From: Syntrophomonas palmitatica JCM 14374
GTDB lineage: Bacteria; Bacillota; Syntrophomonadia; Syntrophomonadales; Syntrophomonadaceae
NCBI RefSeq assembly: GCF_001311885.1
Contig: NZ_BBCE01000009.1
Location: 55,558-119,557 of the forward strand
Direction: 5' to 3'
Length of the DNA: 64,000 bases
The notes beneath the pieces are model-generated. The model did not search any database and was not told the DNA's origin. It saw only the letters and a program-made list of their open reading frames with translations. The translations under genes were made by a program, and so were the position numbers. The first letter of the stretch is position 1. Each line of letters opens with the position of its first letter. This document shows, piece by piece, positions 53,600 to 62,918 of the stretch.

Positions 53600-55546
53600 T
53601 TATTTCACCCGGTTGCCGGAGGATATGCGTTCTACCGTTAAAACCTCGACATCATTCTCATCGGATGCGGCCAGAATCATACCCTGTGACATTACCCCTC
53701 TCAGTTTGGTGGGTTTTAAATTGGCCACCAGAACCACCTTTTTGCCCACCAGTTCCTCGGGGGTATAGTGTTTGGCAATACCTGACACCACGGTTCTTTC
53801 TTCCTCACCCAGTCTGACTTTCAGGATAAGCAGTTTGTCGGCTTTCTCCATTTTCTCGCAGGCAATAATTTCCGCTACCCGCAGATCCATGCGCGCGAAA
53901 TCATCAATACTGATATATTCTGGTTCAGAAACCGCTTTTGCCTGGGCGGGTTCTTTTTCCGTTTTTTCTTCCACCGGTTTATCCTCCCCATTCAAGTTTT
54001 CGAGGCTTTTCAGGTCAATGCGCGGGAAAAGCGGTTCGCCTTTTGTAACCAAGGCTCCTGCGGGGCACAAACCCCAAATGCCGGCTTCTTCCCATTTTAA
54101 TCGGCCGGGGTCGGCAAAAAAGTTTATCTGCTGGTTGGTTCTCTCCGCCAGGGTAGGCATGGTCGGAGCCAGCAGGATTACAGCGATGCGGATGCACTCA
54201 GCCAGGTTATACATCACCGTGGCCAATCGTTGCTTTTTAGCTTCATCTTTGGCCAAAAGCCAAGGCGCAGTCTCATCTATATATTTATTAGCCCGTGAAA
54301 CCAGTCGCATAGCGGCTATGATATAAGCACAAAAATCAAGCTTATCAAGTTTTTCCGTGGCTTCTCTAAAGGCTGTTCGGGCAGCTTCTTTCAATTCCAG
54401 ATCTACCGCCTCTTCGACTGCCGGAGCAGGTATCTGCCCGGTAAAATACCGAATAATCATAGCTGCAGTACGACTGATAAGGTTGCCCAGATCATTGGCC
54501 AGATCATAATTGATACGGTTTACCAGCATCTCTTCCGAATAGGTCCCATCCTGTCCGAAATTCAATTCTTTCACCAGGTAATAACGCACCGCATCAAGGC
54601 CGTATTTTTCGATCAGTATACGCGGGTCGATAACATTGCCCTTTGATTTCGACATTTTTCCGCCTTCCAGCATAATCCAGCCGTGGGCACAGACCTTTTT
54701 AGGCAGGGGAAGATCCAAAGCCATCAACATTATGGGCCAGATAATGGCATGGAAACGTATGATATCTTTGGCCATCAGGTGCACATCAGCGGGCCAGAAG
54801 CGGTCAAATTTTTCCTGGTCGCTGCCGTAGCCGATAGCTGAGAGATAGTTTATCAAAGCATCAAACCATACATACACTACATGATCCCGGTTAAAAGGCA
54901 CCGGCACCCCCCATTTGAACGAAGTACGGGACACGCAGAGATCATCCAGCCCGCTTTTGATGAAGCTGACTACCTCGTTGCGGCGTGACTCGGGCTGAAT
55001 AAAGTCGGGGTTACCTTCAATATAGTCCAGCAAACGGGGAGCGTATTTGGCCATATTAAAGAAATAGCTTTCTTCTTTAACTAATTCCACTTCCCGGCCG
55101 CAGTCCGGACATTTGCCATCCTCAAGCTGCCTTTCCGTAAACAGGGTTTCACAGGGGGTGCAATACCATCCCTGGTATTCGGATAAGTATATATCACCCT
55201 TTTCATATACCTTATTAAATATCTCCTGCACCACTTCTTCATGACGTTTCTCCGTAGTACGGATGAAATCATCATTGGTTATCATCATGGTCTGCCATAG
55301 TTTTTGGATATTCGATACAATTCCATCAACGTATTCGGCCGGTTCCTGCCCTTTTTCCCGGGCAACCCGTTCAATCTTTTGTCCATGTTCATCAGTGCCG
55401 GTCAAATAATATACGTCTTTTCCCTGCATGCGTTTGAAACGAGCCATACAATCTGCCGCTACCGTAGTATAGGCATGACCTATATGTAGATTATCGCTGG
55501 GATAATAAATAGGGGTGGTAATGTAAAATGTTTCCCGAGCCTGCAA
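53600..55546 (-). CDS. metG: Methionyl-tRNA synthetase
   Basis: MetG charges tRNA(Met). Class I motifs: PIYYPSDNLHIGHAYTTVAA (HIGH) and GGKMSKSKGNVIDPRILIEK (KMSKS). The zinc site has CTPC and CPDC. A C-terminal EMAP/Arc1p-like tRNA-binding domain (about 550-648; ISIDDFARMDLRVAEIIACE) is present, joined by a Glu/Lys-rich linker, giving 648 residues, as in the Bacillus type. The start is TTG 55546, seven bases after GGAGGG; a frame to 55570 lacks a site. Divergent from abrB, as in Bacillus. Confidence 0.96.
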   Translation of the reverse strand: MQARETFYITTPIYYPSDNLHIGHAYTTVAADCMARFKRMQGKDVYYLTGTDEHGQKIERVAREKGQEPAEYVDGIVSNIQKLWQTMMITNDDFIRTTEKRHEEVVQEIFNKVYEKGDIYLSEYQGWYCTPCETLFTERQLEDGKCPDCGREVELVKEESYFFNMAKYAPRLLDYIEGNPDFIQPESRRNEVVSFIKSGLDDLCVSRTSFKWGVPVPFNRDHVVYVWFDALINYLSAIGYGSDQEKFDRFWPADVHLMAKDIIRFHAIIWPIMLMALDLPLPKKVCAHGWIMLEGGKMSKSKGNVIDPRILIEKYGLDAVRYYLVKELNFGQDGTYSEEMLVNRINYDLANDLGNLISRTAAMIIRYFTGQIPAPAVEEAVDLELKEAARTAFREATEKLDKLDFCAYIIAAMRLVSRANKYIDETAPWLLAKDEAKKQRLATVMYNLAECIRIAVILLAPTMPTLAERTNQQINFFADPGRLKWEEAGIWGLCPAGALVTKGEPLFPRIDLKSLENLNGEDKPVEEKTEKEPAQAKAVSEPEYISIDDFARMDLRVAEIIACEKMEKADKLLILKVRLGEEERTVVSGIAKHYTPEELVGKKVVLVANLKPTKLRGVMSQGMILAASDENDVEVLTVERISSGNRVK

Positions 55547-55889
55547 ATTGATTCCCTCCTGAAAATCCATTTATTCTTCATTAATAATAAGCAAATACCA
55601 CTTCAAGGGCAAGGATTCCAACAGTTTAATCCAGCCGCTCATTTTCCTTATTCTTTCACTATTTCCTTGCTTATATTCTGTTTTTCTCGCTCTTCCTGTT
55701 AAGACAATAATTAGGCATTATGTAAATATTCATACTTATATGACGATTATATTGTAGAATATATAACAGCATTATCCTGAAATAATAATTTTTTAGTCCA
55801 AATATGTAGAAAGGTGCTTGACTTTTTATCCCAAGCCTGGTATAGTTTGTCCCAGAGGTAAATTGATGCAAAGGGAGGGGTGAACCAAT
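55547..55889. other. Divergent metG-abrB gap
   Basis: A 343-bp A+T-rich region between divergent genes. The abrB promoter lies at 55818-55846. No T-box (AGGGTGGNACCGCG) or other riboswitch motif was seen ahead of metG, and no gene. Confidence 0.6.
55818..55846 (+). promoter_or_regulatory. Sigma-A promoter of abrB
   Basis: TTGACT (55818-55823), 17 bases, TATAGT (55841-55846), 44 bases before the abrB start. Strong vegetative promoter; the B. subtilis abrB promoter is similarly sigma-A-driven and repressed by Spo0A. Confidence 0.75.
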
Positions 55890-56141
55890 ATGATGAAATC
55901 CACAGGTGTTGTCAGAAAAGTAGACGAGCTGGGTCGTATCGTAATTCCCATCGAACTAAGAAGAACTATGGGAATAGAAGAAAAGGACGCACTGGAGATC
56001 TATGTCGACAGCGACAAGATTATCCTTAAGAAATACGAACCCGCTTGCATCTTCTGCGGAAATGCGGAAGAAGTCGTCAACTATAAAGGCAAGAATCTCT
56101 GTAAGAGCTGTCTGACCGAACTTGGCAAACAAGTAGGTTAA
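55890..56141 (+). CDS. abrB: AbrB family transition-state regulator
   Basis: An 83-residue regulator. The N-terminal swapped-hairpin domain is KSTGVVRKVDELGRIVIPIE, LRRTMGIEEKDALEIYVDSD. Instead of the Bacillus dimerisation tail, residues about 51-76 carry two CxxC pairs (CIFC, CKSC), a likely zinc knuckle, common in clostridial AbrB. It represses stationary-phase genes in relatives. The ATG follows GGGAGGGGTGAACCAAT; a second ATG is adjacent. It lies between metG and rsmI as in Bacillus and is the only plus-strand gene from 40.6 to 63.4 kb. Confidence 0.94.
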   Translation: MMKSTGVVRKVDELGRIVIPIELRRTMGIEEKDALEIYVDSDKIILKKYEPACIFCGNAEEVVNYKGKNLCKSCLTELGKQVG

Positions 56142-56150
56142 TACATAGTA

Positions 56151-56999
56151 TTAATGATCATAGTTTTCGACATAGTACTTATATATTATTGATTTGGCTA
56201 CTTTGTATTCGCGGGCCTTCAGCTTGAAGGCCTCTTTTTTATCCATGCCGTCTTCTATTAATTTTCTGGTCTCGGCTGCAATCGTCTCCAAACTGGCTGC
56301 AGCGGTTTTTTCATCCTGCAGACCGGCTATAACCAAACATATTTCCCCGCGAACCGTATTTTGCGCATAACGCTGGCGCAGTTCCCCAACAGCGCCGCGG
56401 ACAACTTCTTCATGCAGTTTGGTCAATTCGCGCATCATGGCCATGGGGCGTTGGGCGCCCATAATCTCTTCAATATCCTCCAGGGTGTGCGGCAAACGAT
56501 GCGGGGCTTCGTATATTACAACCGTGCGTTTATCCTGCGCCAATGATTGCAGTTGCTCTCTGCGCTGCGTACGCTTGGCGGAAAGAAACCCGGCAAATAC
56601 GAAAGCATCGGTATTCATGCCGGAAATGCTCAAAGCGCAGATTAAGGCGGAAGGCCCGGGAATTACTTCCACCTGTATTCCCGCTGCAATTGCCTTTTGT
56701 ACTAAACCCTGCCCGGGATCGGATATGCCCGGCATACCAGCGTCAGATACCAGGGCTACATTCCTGCCCGCCATTAATTCTTTCACAATTCTGTCTTCCC
56801 GCACCTTGCCGCTGTGCTGGTGATAGCTTATCAGCGGCTTTTTGATTTTATAATGATTGAGCAGTTTCAAACTGTGGCGGGTGTCTTCGCAGGCGATCAG
56901 GTCTGCCCTGCGCAAGGTTTTTAACAGACGGATGCTGACATCCTCCAGATTACCTATTGGGGTGGCGCATACATATAGTTTTCCAGGCGCTTCACTCAT
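56151..56999 (-). CDS. rsmI: 16S rRNA (cytidine(1402)-2'-O)-methyltransferase
   Basis: RsmI 2'-O-methylates C1402 of 16S rRNA using SAM. The 282-residue product shows KLYVCATPIGNLEDVSIRLL, ACEDTRHSLKLLNHY, LVSDAGMPGISDPGQGLVQK, VIPGPSALICALSISGM and VIYEAPHRL, all tetrapyrrole-methylase-fold signatures of RsmI. ATG 56999 (MSEAPGKLY) is six bases past the trmN6 stop and preferred over 57020. It forms an operon with trmN6, as yabB-yabC in Bacillus. Confidence 0.96.
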   Translation of the reverse strand: MSEAPGKLYVCATPIGNLEDVSIRLLKTLRRADLIACEDTRHSLKLLNHYKIKKPLISYHQHSGKVREDRIVKELMAGRNVALVSDAGMPGISDPGQGLVQKAIAAGIQVEVIPGPSALICALSISGMNTDAFVFAGFLSAKRTQRREQLQSLAQDKRTVVIYEAPHRLPHTLEDIEEIMGAQRPMAMMRELTKLHEEVVRGAVGELRQRYAQNTVRGEICLVIAGLQDEKTAAASLETIAAETRKLIEDGMDKKEAFKLKAREYKVAKSIIYKYYVENYDH

Positions 57000-57004
57000 G
57001 CCAA

Positions 57005-57754
57005 TCAGCTCCCGTACCATTGTCTAATTTCAACGCCATAATTGCCGGGACTCTCGTAAATAAACAACGGGGGCAGAATTTGCAAGGATTTGCGCCCGTT
57101 TTTCTGTGCTTCCAGGAGTACGAGCCGGGATTCTTCATGGGGAAAAGAATGCACCGTACGCATACGGGTAAGTTTCAGGCGGGATGCTGATAAGGCTACA
57201 ATTATTTCCTGCAAGCGTTCCGTACGGTGTATAAAACAGAAGTGTCCCCGAGGAGATAGGAGATAACTGGCTGCCTCAACTACTCCCTTCAAGTCCACGG
57301 CTATTTCATGTCTGGAGAGTGCCGCGGCCGGGTCCTGGCTGACATGCCCTTCCCCTTTTTTCCAAAAAGGCGGGTTGCTGAGCACTAATTGGGCCTGGCC
57401 AGCCGGAAGATACTGGCTTATATCTTTCATATCCGCCTGAATGATGCGGATGCGTTCTGAAAGCCCGTTGTAACTTACCGAGCGGCAGGCCCGCTCCGCC
57501 GCCTCGTCCTGTATTTCGATGCCGGTTATGTGGATATTTTCATCTCTTAAGGCCAGCAGCAGCGGTATAACCCCGCTGCCGGTACCCAGATCCACAGCGT
57601 TAGCCACCCCATCCAGCCGGGCAAAATGCGCGAGAATAACCGCATCCAGAGAAAAACGATAACCCTGGCGAGCTTGAATTACCTTCATCCCCCCCAGGAT
57701 TAAATCGTCCAGGCTTTCGCCCGGGTATACCAATTGGCTGCGGTCTGTTGTCAA
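57005..57754 (-). CDS. tRNA1(Val) (adenine(37)-N6)-methyltransferase-like protein
   Basis: A 249-residue SAM-dependent methyltransferase of the TrmN6/YabB family. SAM motif AVDLGTGSGVIPLLLALRDE (about 52), the adenine N6 motif LVLSNPPFWKKG (about 125) and CFIHRTERLQEII. TrmN6 modifies A37 of tRNA(Val) in E. coli; the Bacillus member of this locus is TrmN6-like. The start is TTG 57754 after AAAAGGAGTAGGGT. Three bases separate it from yabA. Confidence 0.9.
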   Translation of the reverse strand: MTTDRSQLVYPGESLDDLILGGMKVIQARQGYRFSLDAVILAHFARLDGVANAVDLGTGSGVIPLLLALRDENIHITGIEIQDEAAERACRSVSYNGLSERIRIIQADMKDISQYLPAGQAQLVLSNPPFWKKGEGHVSQDPAAALSRHEIAVDLKGVVEAASYLLSPRGHFCFIHRTERLQEIIVALSASRLKLTRMRTVHSFPHEESRLVLLEAQKNGRKSLQILPPLFIYESPGNYGVEIRQWYGS

Positions 57755-57757
57755 ACC

Positions 57758-58036
57758 CTACTCCTTTTCCAAAAATGCTATACAGAACAAACAATCTTCT
57801 TCACGGGGCTGACCGAAGGCCATGGAACAGATATGGTAGCCTTCCTTATACAACCCCCCCAGGGTCTCATAGCTTTCGCCCTCTAATTTCATATTGCGCG
57901 GGAGTACCCGCTGCTGAGCCGGTGAATCGGTGTGCGGCAGATTAGCCTCCAGGAGGCTTACCCTTGCTTTTAAATCGCCTACCTCAATCACCAGCTGCCT
58001 GATTATGTTTGCCATTTCCCGGAGTTTCTTCTCCAT
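57758..58036 (-). CDS. yabA: Replication initiation control protein YabA
   Basis: YabA restrains initiation by binding DnaA and the sliding clamp DnaN. The 92-residue product has an N-terminal leucine-zipper-like coiled coil (MEKKLREMANIIRQLVIEVG, DLKARVSLLEANL) and the C-terminal zinc-binding domain GYHICSMAFGQPREEDCLFC. ATG 58036 follows GGAGAGGATAGAA; a longer frame begins at 58081. It overlaps the 3' end of yaaT by 53 bases. The yaaT-yabA pair is conserved. Confidence 0.92.
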   Translation of the reverse strand: MEKKLREMANIIRQLVIEVGDLKARVSLLEANLPHTDSPAQQRVLPRNMKLEGESYETLGGLYKEGYHICSMAFGQPREEDCLFCIAFLEKE

Positions 58037-58699
58037 TTCTATCCTCTCCGCATGTTCTGCCCTCATATAGTTCTGATTCATATTTTAAACAGCACATGAG
58101 CCGCCCGCATATTCCTGATATCTTTGTGGGATTAAGTGATAAATTCTGTTCTTTGGCCATGCGGATCGAACCCGGTTCAAATTCGCCCAAAAAGCAGTTG
58201 CAGCATAGAACCCGGCCGCAGGTGCTATGCCTCCCACCATCTTGGCTTCGTCTCTGACTCCTATTTGCCTGAGTTCTATACGGGTTTTAAAAATGGAGGC
58301 CAGATCTTTTACCAGTTCCCGGAAATCAACCCTTCCTTCGGCTGTAAAATAGAAAATAATCTTGCCCATATCAAAGGTATATTCAACATCAATCAACCGC
58401 ATCGGCAGATTGTGTTCCTTGATTTTTTGACGGCAGGTTTCCAGGGCTTCAGCTTCCTTATTCCGGTTGTTTTCATAAATGCGGCAGTCATTTTCCGTAG
58501 CTTTGCGAATAACGGTTTTCAGGGCTGAAGGCAGCTGTTCCTCCAGTATTTCTCTTTGGCCAACTACCACCGTACCATATTCCACTCCGCGGATAGTCTC
58601 TACAATTACCGCATCCCCTGCCGAAATATCCAGGCCTGCGCAATCAAAATAATATATCTTGCCCGCCGGTTTGAAGCGAACACCTACCACCCATGCCAA
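57984..58699 (-). CDS. yaaT: PSP1 family protein YaaT (RicT), frame-interrupted
   Basis: YaaT (RicT) with YlbF and YmcA forms the Y-complex that binds Fe-S clusters and supports RNase Y and Spo0A phosphorylation. N-terminal PSP1 part: VVGVRFKPAGKIYYFDCAGL, SAGDAVIVETIRGVEYGTVV. One C (plus strand) is missing near 58225; repair gives GGIGTCGRVLCCNCFLGEFE, MAKEQNLSLNPTKISGICGR and LMCCLKYE, the conserved cysteine-rich core. The start is TTG 58699, seven bases after AAGGAGG. After LKYESELYE it stops within ~22 residues, giving ~238 in all against ~275 in Bacillus, and overlaps yabA. So the C-terminus may be short. Confidence 0.9.
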
Positions 58700-58732
58700 A
58701 TAAAGAACCTCCTTCAAAAAGTTACGCCCCAA

Positions 58733-58900
58733 TTTAACACATATTCACACAGATTTTTTATGGATTAACACAGATAATTATAAATAATTCTAATGCAAAG
58801 GGTTTATTAAATTATCTGTTCCATCGGTACACAATATGGTTTTATTAGTTTATATATTTTACGTGTTAATCTAAAACAATCCGTGTTATCCGTGTCTAGT
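58733..58900. repeat. CACAGAT palindromic element, copy 6 (~165 bp)
   Basis: The holB-yaaT gap holds no gene. TTCACACAGATTTTTTATGG then ATTAACACAGATAATTA at the left face AATCCGTGTTATCCGTGTC at the right. An A+T-rich core lies between, like the full-length copies at 12951 and 29761. Confidence 0.6.
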
Positions 58901-59863
58901 TCAATTCAGCGCTTCCCATATTTTATAGGATATATTAGTGCTTACCAACAGTGAATTTACGTGGCGTTTATAATAACGCCGCAGTTCATCGACTTCTTGA
59001 ACAGCCCGGCTCAGACGAAGCTGGTCGGCCCTATCCCGAGTTTCCTGCAGCAAATCCGGGTATACAGGCAGAGCCAGGTCTTTTTCCTGATGAGAGTAAC
59101 TGTATATTAGGATATCTCTTAACATGGTCTCCAGTATACCGCAAATCAGCTCCGGCTGAGTTTCTATTTTTTCAGCGGCCTGAAAAACAGCCAGTCTGTC
59201 CCTGCCATACAGTTCTTTTATAATATCCCGGGCTGTCTGCATGTAATTATCCCATATCCCCCGACTGCACAAACTGCAGGGCATAGGCCGGGCTGCCCTG
59301 GCTCAATCGGGCTGCCTGCTCTGCCAGCCGGCTGTTAATCCCCTGGCTAATTAGTAATTCCTGAATATCCGCTTCTTTTAGGGATTTAAAGGTTAACAGC
59401 TGACAGCGGGATACAATAGTCTCCAGCAGGTTATTTTCATCCGTTACCAGGATAATTATCGCATACAGGGGCGGTTCTTCCAGGGTTTTCAGGAGAGCAT
59501 TGGCAGCTTCGGGTCTCATTAGATGGGCATCCCTGATAATAGCCACCTTATTATGAGACCGGGATGGCTTCATTTCCAGCCAGGGCTGCATTTCACGGCT
59601 TATCTGCTCTTTAAGAATCGTGGTTTTACCCTCAATTTTTTCTATAACCATAAGGTCGGGATGAATGTTTTCCCTGAAAAAAATCTCCGCCTGGCGGTCG
59701 GCAGAGGCAATTAAGGTATAAGCCAAGGCACGGGCGGTTAACATTTGCCCACCCCGGCCGGTCCGGCAAAAATATAGGCGTGACTGGTGCTGCCTGTTTC
59801 TATGCTCTTGTTTAACATATCAATGGCCCGTTGTTGGCCTTTGATCGCCGCAAAGTAATCCAT
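58901..59863 (-). CDS. holB: DNA polymerase III delta' subunit, frame-interrupted twice
   Basis: HolB is part of the clamp loader. ATG 59863 starts MDYFAAIKGQQRAIDMLNKS, then the P-loop HAYIFAGPAGVGK. One base of the A-run (minus strand) is missing near 59743; the frame goes on MLTARALAYTLIASADR, VAIIRDAHLMRPEAANALLK, TLEEPP and SRCQLLTF. A second base is missing near 59255-59262; the rest reads IWDNYMQTARDIIKELYGRD to the stop. The repaired length of ~321 residues is normal. The zinc cysteines of some clamp-loader subunits are absent, as often for delta'. Context tmk-yaaR-holB-yaaT matches Bacillus. Confidence 0.92.
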
Positions 59864-59899
59864 TTAGCCAAGTTCCTTCCAAAAACCCTGGTGAGCAAT

Positions 59900-60349
59900 T
59901 TAAGCCATCAAGTCAACCAGCATACCGCGAATCTTGTCCAGGGCGGTAAGCAGTTCGAGCGGTTCTTTTTTTTGTTGGATAAAGTCATCGATTAACTCTT
60001 CCATTTCCTGGTCAATGGTCTTGATGGTAATTAACACCGTACGGCCCCGGCGGTTGCGGGACCTTTCCTTTTCCAGCAAGTAGGCGCGGGAGGTAGCTTC
60101 CTGCAAGAATTTTTTAACGAGCTTTTTATATAACATCAAATCATTTACCGTCAGGTGATGTTTTAAACGGTCGGTAAGACGGTCCAGCTCCTTCAGCAGT
60201 TCCTGCATCCGGAATTGGTGTTCACCTTCACGCCGCCCGGTTAGCTCCTGCTCAAAAAGGGATTCTCCGACCTTCCGTACTCCGGGGGTAATGGTTTTTC
60301 CCAAAGGACCATAGTTTATGCTGTTTTTGCTGTCGCGGTCAATCTTCAT
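59900..60349 (-). CDS. yaaR: YaaR family protein (DUF327)
   Basis: A 149-residue helical protein of the DUF327/YaaR family, function unknown. Motifs: RMQELLKELDRLTDRLKHHL, TVNDLMLYKKLVKKFLQEAT and the C-terminal MEELIDDFIQQKKEPLELLT. It stands between tmk and holB as in Bacillus; yaaQ (darA) is missing. The 223-bp gap to tmk has no convincing gene. Confidence 0.9.
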   Translation of the reverse strand: MKIDRDSKNSINYGPLGKTITPGVRKVGESLFEQELTGRREGEHQFRMQELLKELDRLTDRLKHHLTVNDLMLYKKLVKKFLQEATSRAYLLEKERSRNRRGRTVLITIKTIDQEMEELIDDFIQQKKEPLELLTALDKIRGMLVDLMA

Positions 60350-60572
60350 GAGGTCCTCTGCCCCCCTCCAGTATCTAGATATAGGATACCAGTTTCTTGA
60401 TATCAGGAAAATAGAGAAGCCTTTGGCCGCTGATGACTTGGATTCATTTGCCGCAGAACAGATGAATCCGTTTTGGGTAATTATCGATTTATTGCTATCC
60501 TTTTAAAAGTTCTCGTAATCCAATACATTCTGCCTATATTTTTTCATTTCTACGTATTGATTAATCCACGGT

Positions 60573-61193
60573 TTACCTTTCCTCCAGCAGTTTTTCCCGT
60601 ATATACTCCAAAGCCTTTTCCCCAACCTCATTTAGATTCTTGCTGGCGTCAAGCACTTTTATGCGCTGCGGCTGCAGACGCGCTATTTCCAGATAGCCTC
60701 TCCTGACCTTATCCTGGAATTCCAGGCCTTCCTTTTCCAAACGGTCCGGCGCGGCTGTTCCCCGGCGCTGCTGCCCTTCGAGCGGTTCCAGATCTAAAAG
60801 CAAGGTAAGATCTGGTCTTAAACCCCCGGTACAGAGTTCATTTAAGGTATTAAGAAAACGCAAGTCCAGACCGCGTCCATAGCCCTGATAAGCGATGGTC
60901 GAATCCAGATATCTATCTGCTATAACTACCTTTCCCGCATTCAGAGCCGGTTTAATAACTTCCTCCACCAACTGGCTGCGAGCGGCTGCGTATAAGAATG
61001 CCTCACTGGAGGAGGTCATGCCCTGGCTGCGAACATCCAATAAGATGGCCCTTATTTTTTCAGAAATAACCGTTCCCCCAGGTTCCCTTACGGTTATAAC
61101 ATCAAATCCAATCAGATTGGATAATAACCATTCCCGCAGGCTGGTTTTTCCTGACCCATCAATTCCCTCCAATGATATAAACAGACCTCGCAC
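60573..61193 (-). CDS. tmk: Thymidylate kinase
   Basis: Tmk phosphorylates dTMP to dTDP. P-loop FISLEGIDGSGKTSLREWLL (about 5-24), the DR(Y/H) motif VVIADRYLDSTIAYQGYGRG (about 90) and the LID region LEGQQRRGTAAPDRLEKEG. The length, 206, is normal. The start GTG 61193 (VRGLFISLEG) has GGAG nine bases upstream and fits homologues; ATG 61208 is also possible. Between LDC and yaaR as in Bacillus yaaO-tmk. Confidence 0.94.
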   Translation of the reverse strand: MRGLFISLEGIDGSGKTSLREWLLSNLIGFDVITVREPGGTVISEKIRAILLDVRSQGMTSSSEAFLYAAARSQLVEEVIKPALNAGKVVIADRYLDSTIAYQGYGRGLDLRFLNTLNELCTGGLRPDLTLLLDLEPLEGQQRRGTAAPDRLEKEGLEFQDKVRRGYLEIARLQPQRIKVLDASKNLNEVGEKALEYIREKLLEER

Positions 61194-61259
61194 AATTTCT
61201 ATCTCCATTTCGCCTTTAATACTGAGGAAGCCATTCAACCCAAAAACATTAACAATTAT

Positions 61260-61302
61260 CTGGGTATATCAGTGTTAATCTGTTATCTTTCTTGTGACTA
61301 AT
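61260..61302. repeat. CACAGAT element remnant
   Basis: ATATCAGTGTTAATCTGTTA, a single right-arm remnant in the gap between the decarboxylase and tmk. Confidence 0.35.
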
Positions 61303-61317
61303 TAAAAAATAAAATCT

Positions 61318-62765
61318 CTACACCTCGATAATGTTAAGATGGTTTAGTTGCAAGTCTTCCGGGCCTTGTAAACGGACCGGGCTTTGCTGCAAAAACAACA
61401 GATAATCGTAAATCTGCGGACTTATCAATTCACCGGGCATAACACAGGGAATCCCCGGCGGATAAGGCACTACCATTTCCCCGGCGATCCTGCCCCGGCA
61501 ATCCTCGATATTAACCCGCTTTTTAACGGCATAGTACGCTTCCCGAGGACTTAAGATAATCTGAGGCAGCTCTGCGGCCTCCACCGTTAAGAACTGTTTA
61601 TGATCATCCGAATAATACTGGGCAGCAATGCTCTCCAGGGCCTGAGCAAAGCGTTCCCATTCCTCAGCGCTGTGAAACATGGACATCATGGCCAAAATTG
61701 AGTTTTCATTTTCCCATTCTACCTGTATTCTATATTCATCCGCAAAATCCTTGATATTTCAAATCCATTCAGCCTCAAACCGGGAAAGGCAATCAGGATT
61801 TTTAAGGGATCGAGGCTAAAAACCCCCGGGGTTTTTTTAAGTTCATCTTCATCATATGCTTTTAACCCCTTGGTCATATTAATCCGCGTTCTGAATCTAA
61901 CCGCCATTATGCGGGCAGCTTCTAATAATTCTCTGCCCCTTTCCTCCATTAGGTTACGAGCCAGGTCAATAGACGCTAAAATCGGATAAGAGGGGCTGGT
62001 GGTAGTAACCAGGCTGCAGGCGGATCGCAGCCGTTTCGTATCAGGATGACCCTTAACATGCAAAACCGCTCCCTGATTATACACCGGCAAGGTTTTATGC
62101 AAGCCGTTTACAGCCGCATTTGCTCCTTGTTCCAAGGCTGGGCGCGGATAATCCGGGTGAAAACAAAAATGCCCCCCGTGAGCTTCATCTACGAATAATG
62201 GCTTTTGGTATTTTTGGCATAAAGCCGCAATGTCTTGAATCCTGCAGGTGGAGCCATAATAGCTGGGACTGGTAATAAAAACGGCCTCAGCATCATGATG
62301 TATGCCCAACAAGGCCTCAACATCTGCGGGACTAACTGCGAGGGCTGCACCCAGTTCGCCATTGACCTGGCAGGGAATATACACAGGATTTGTCCCTGCC
62401 ATAACCATCCCTGCAAAAAATGAACGGTGGCAGTTACGCGGCACCAGGACTTTAGCGTCAGGCCTTTTTAATGCCATAAACAAGGCATGAATGCCCGAAC
62501 TGGCTCCATTGACTAAGAAAAAGCTTTCCTGAGCGCCATACGCTTTTGCCAGCAATAAGCGGGCTTCTTCTATAATCCCCTGGGGAGCATGCAAATCATC
62601 TAAGCCGGGTATTTCTGTAACATCGAATTCTGCCAGAACCTTTAAAGCGCTTTGATTAAAGCCTGGCCCTCCAATATGCCCCGGCATATGCAGCCGCAGT
62701 CCTCTTTCATCGATATATTTTTTTAATGCGGAATATAGGGGCGTATTCATATCATAAGCGGACAA
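61318..62765 (-). CDS. Orn/Lys/Arg decarboxylase family protein (YaaO-like), frame-interrupted
   Basis: A PLP-dependent fold-type I decarboxylase. N-terminal LRLHMPGHIGGPGFNQSALK, VNGASSGIHALFMALKRPDA, PLFVDEAHGGHF and the PLP lysine in NGLHKTLPVYNQG (about 230). The frame stops at 61719, but one missing base near 61740 restores ILRDEYRIQVEWENENSILA and the C-terminal domain (AYYAVKKRVNIEDCRGRIAG, VPYPPGIPCVMPGELI) to 61318. Repaired length about 482, as usual for YaaO-type enzymes. TTG start at 62765. Arginine, lysine or ornithine as substrate cannot be told from sequence. Confidence 0.92.
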
Positions 62766-62918
62766 TTATTGACTGCTCCATTCCTGAACATATTAACTAA
62801 AGATTCGCATCTAACCTGACATGCGGTGTCATTTGACTGCGATTAGACGCTAGTAAGCCGTAAATTAGCATCCAACTGCCATACTTGTATTATAAATATT
62901 GTAGCCCTAAACCCCCAT

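Noticed and set aside
55547..55700. Possible T-box leader of metG
   Set aside because: The T-box core AGGGTGGNACCGCG and the specifier stem were not found.
55671..55871. Minus-strand ORF in the metG-abrB gap
   Set aside because: A+T-rich composition, no ribosome site, covers the abrB promoter.
60318..60506. Plus-strand ORF of 62 codons in the yaaR-tmk gap, with a protein-like tail
   Set aside because: Its start lies antisense in yaaR, there is no ribosome site, and no family is recognised.
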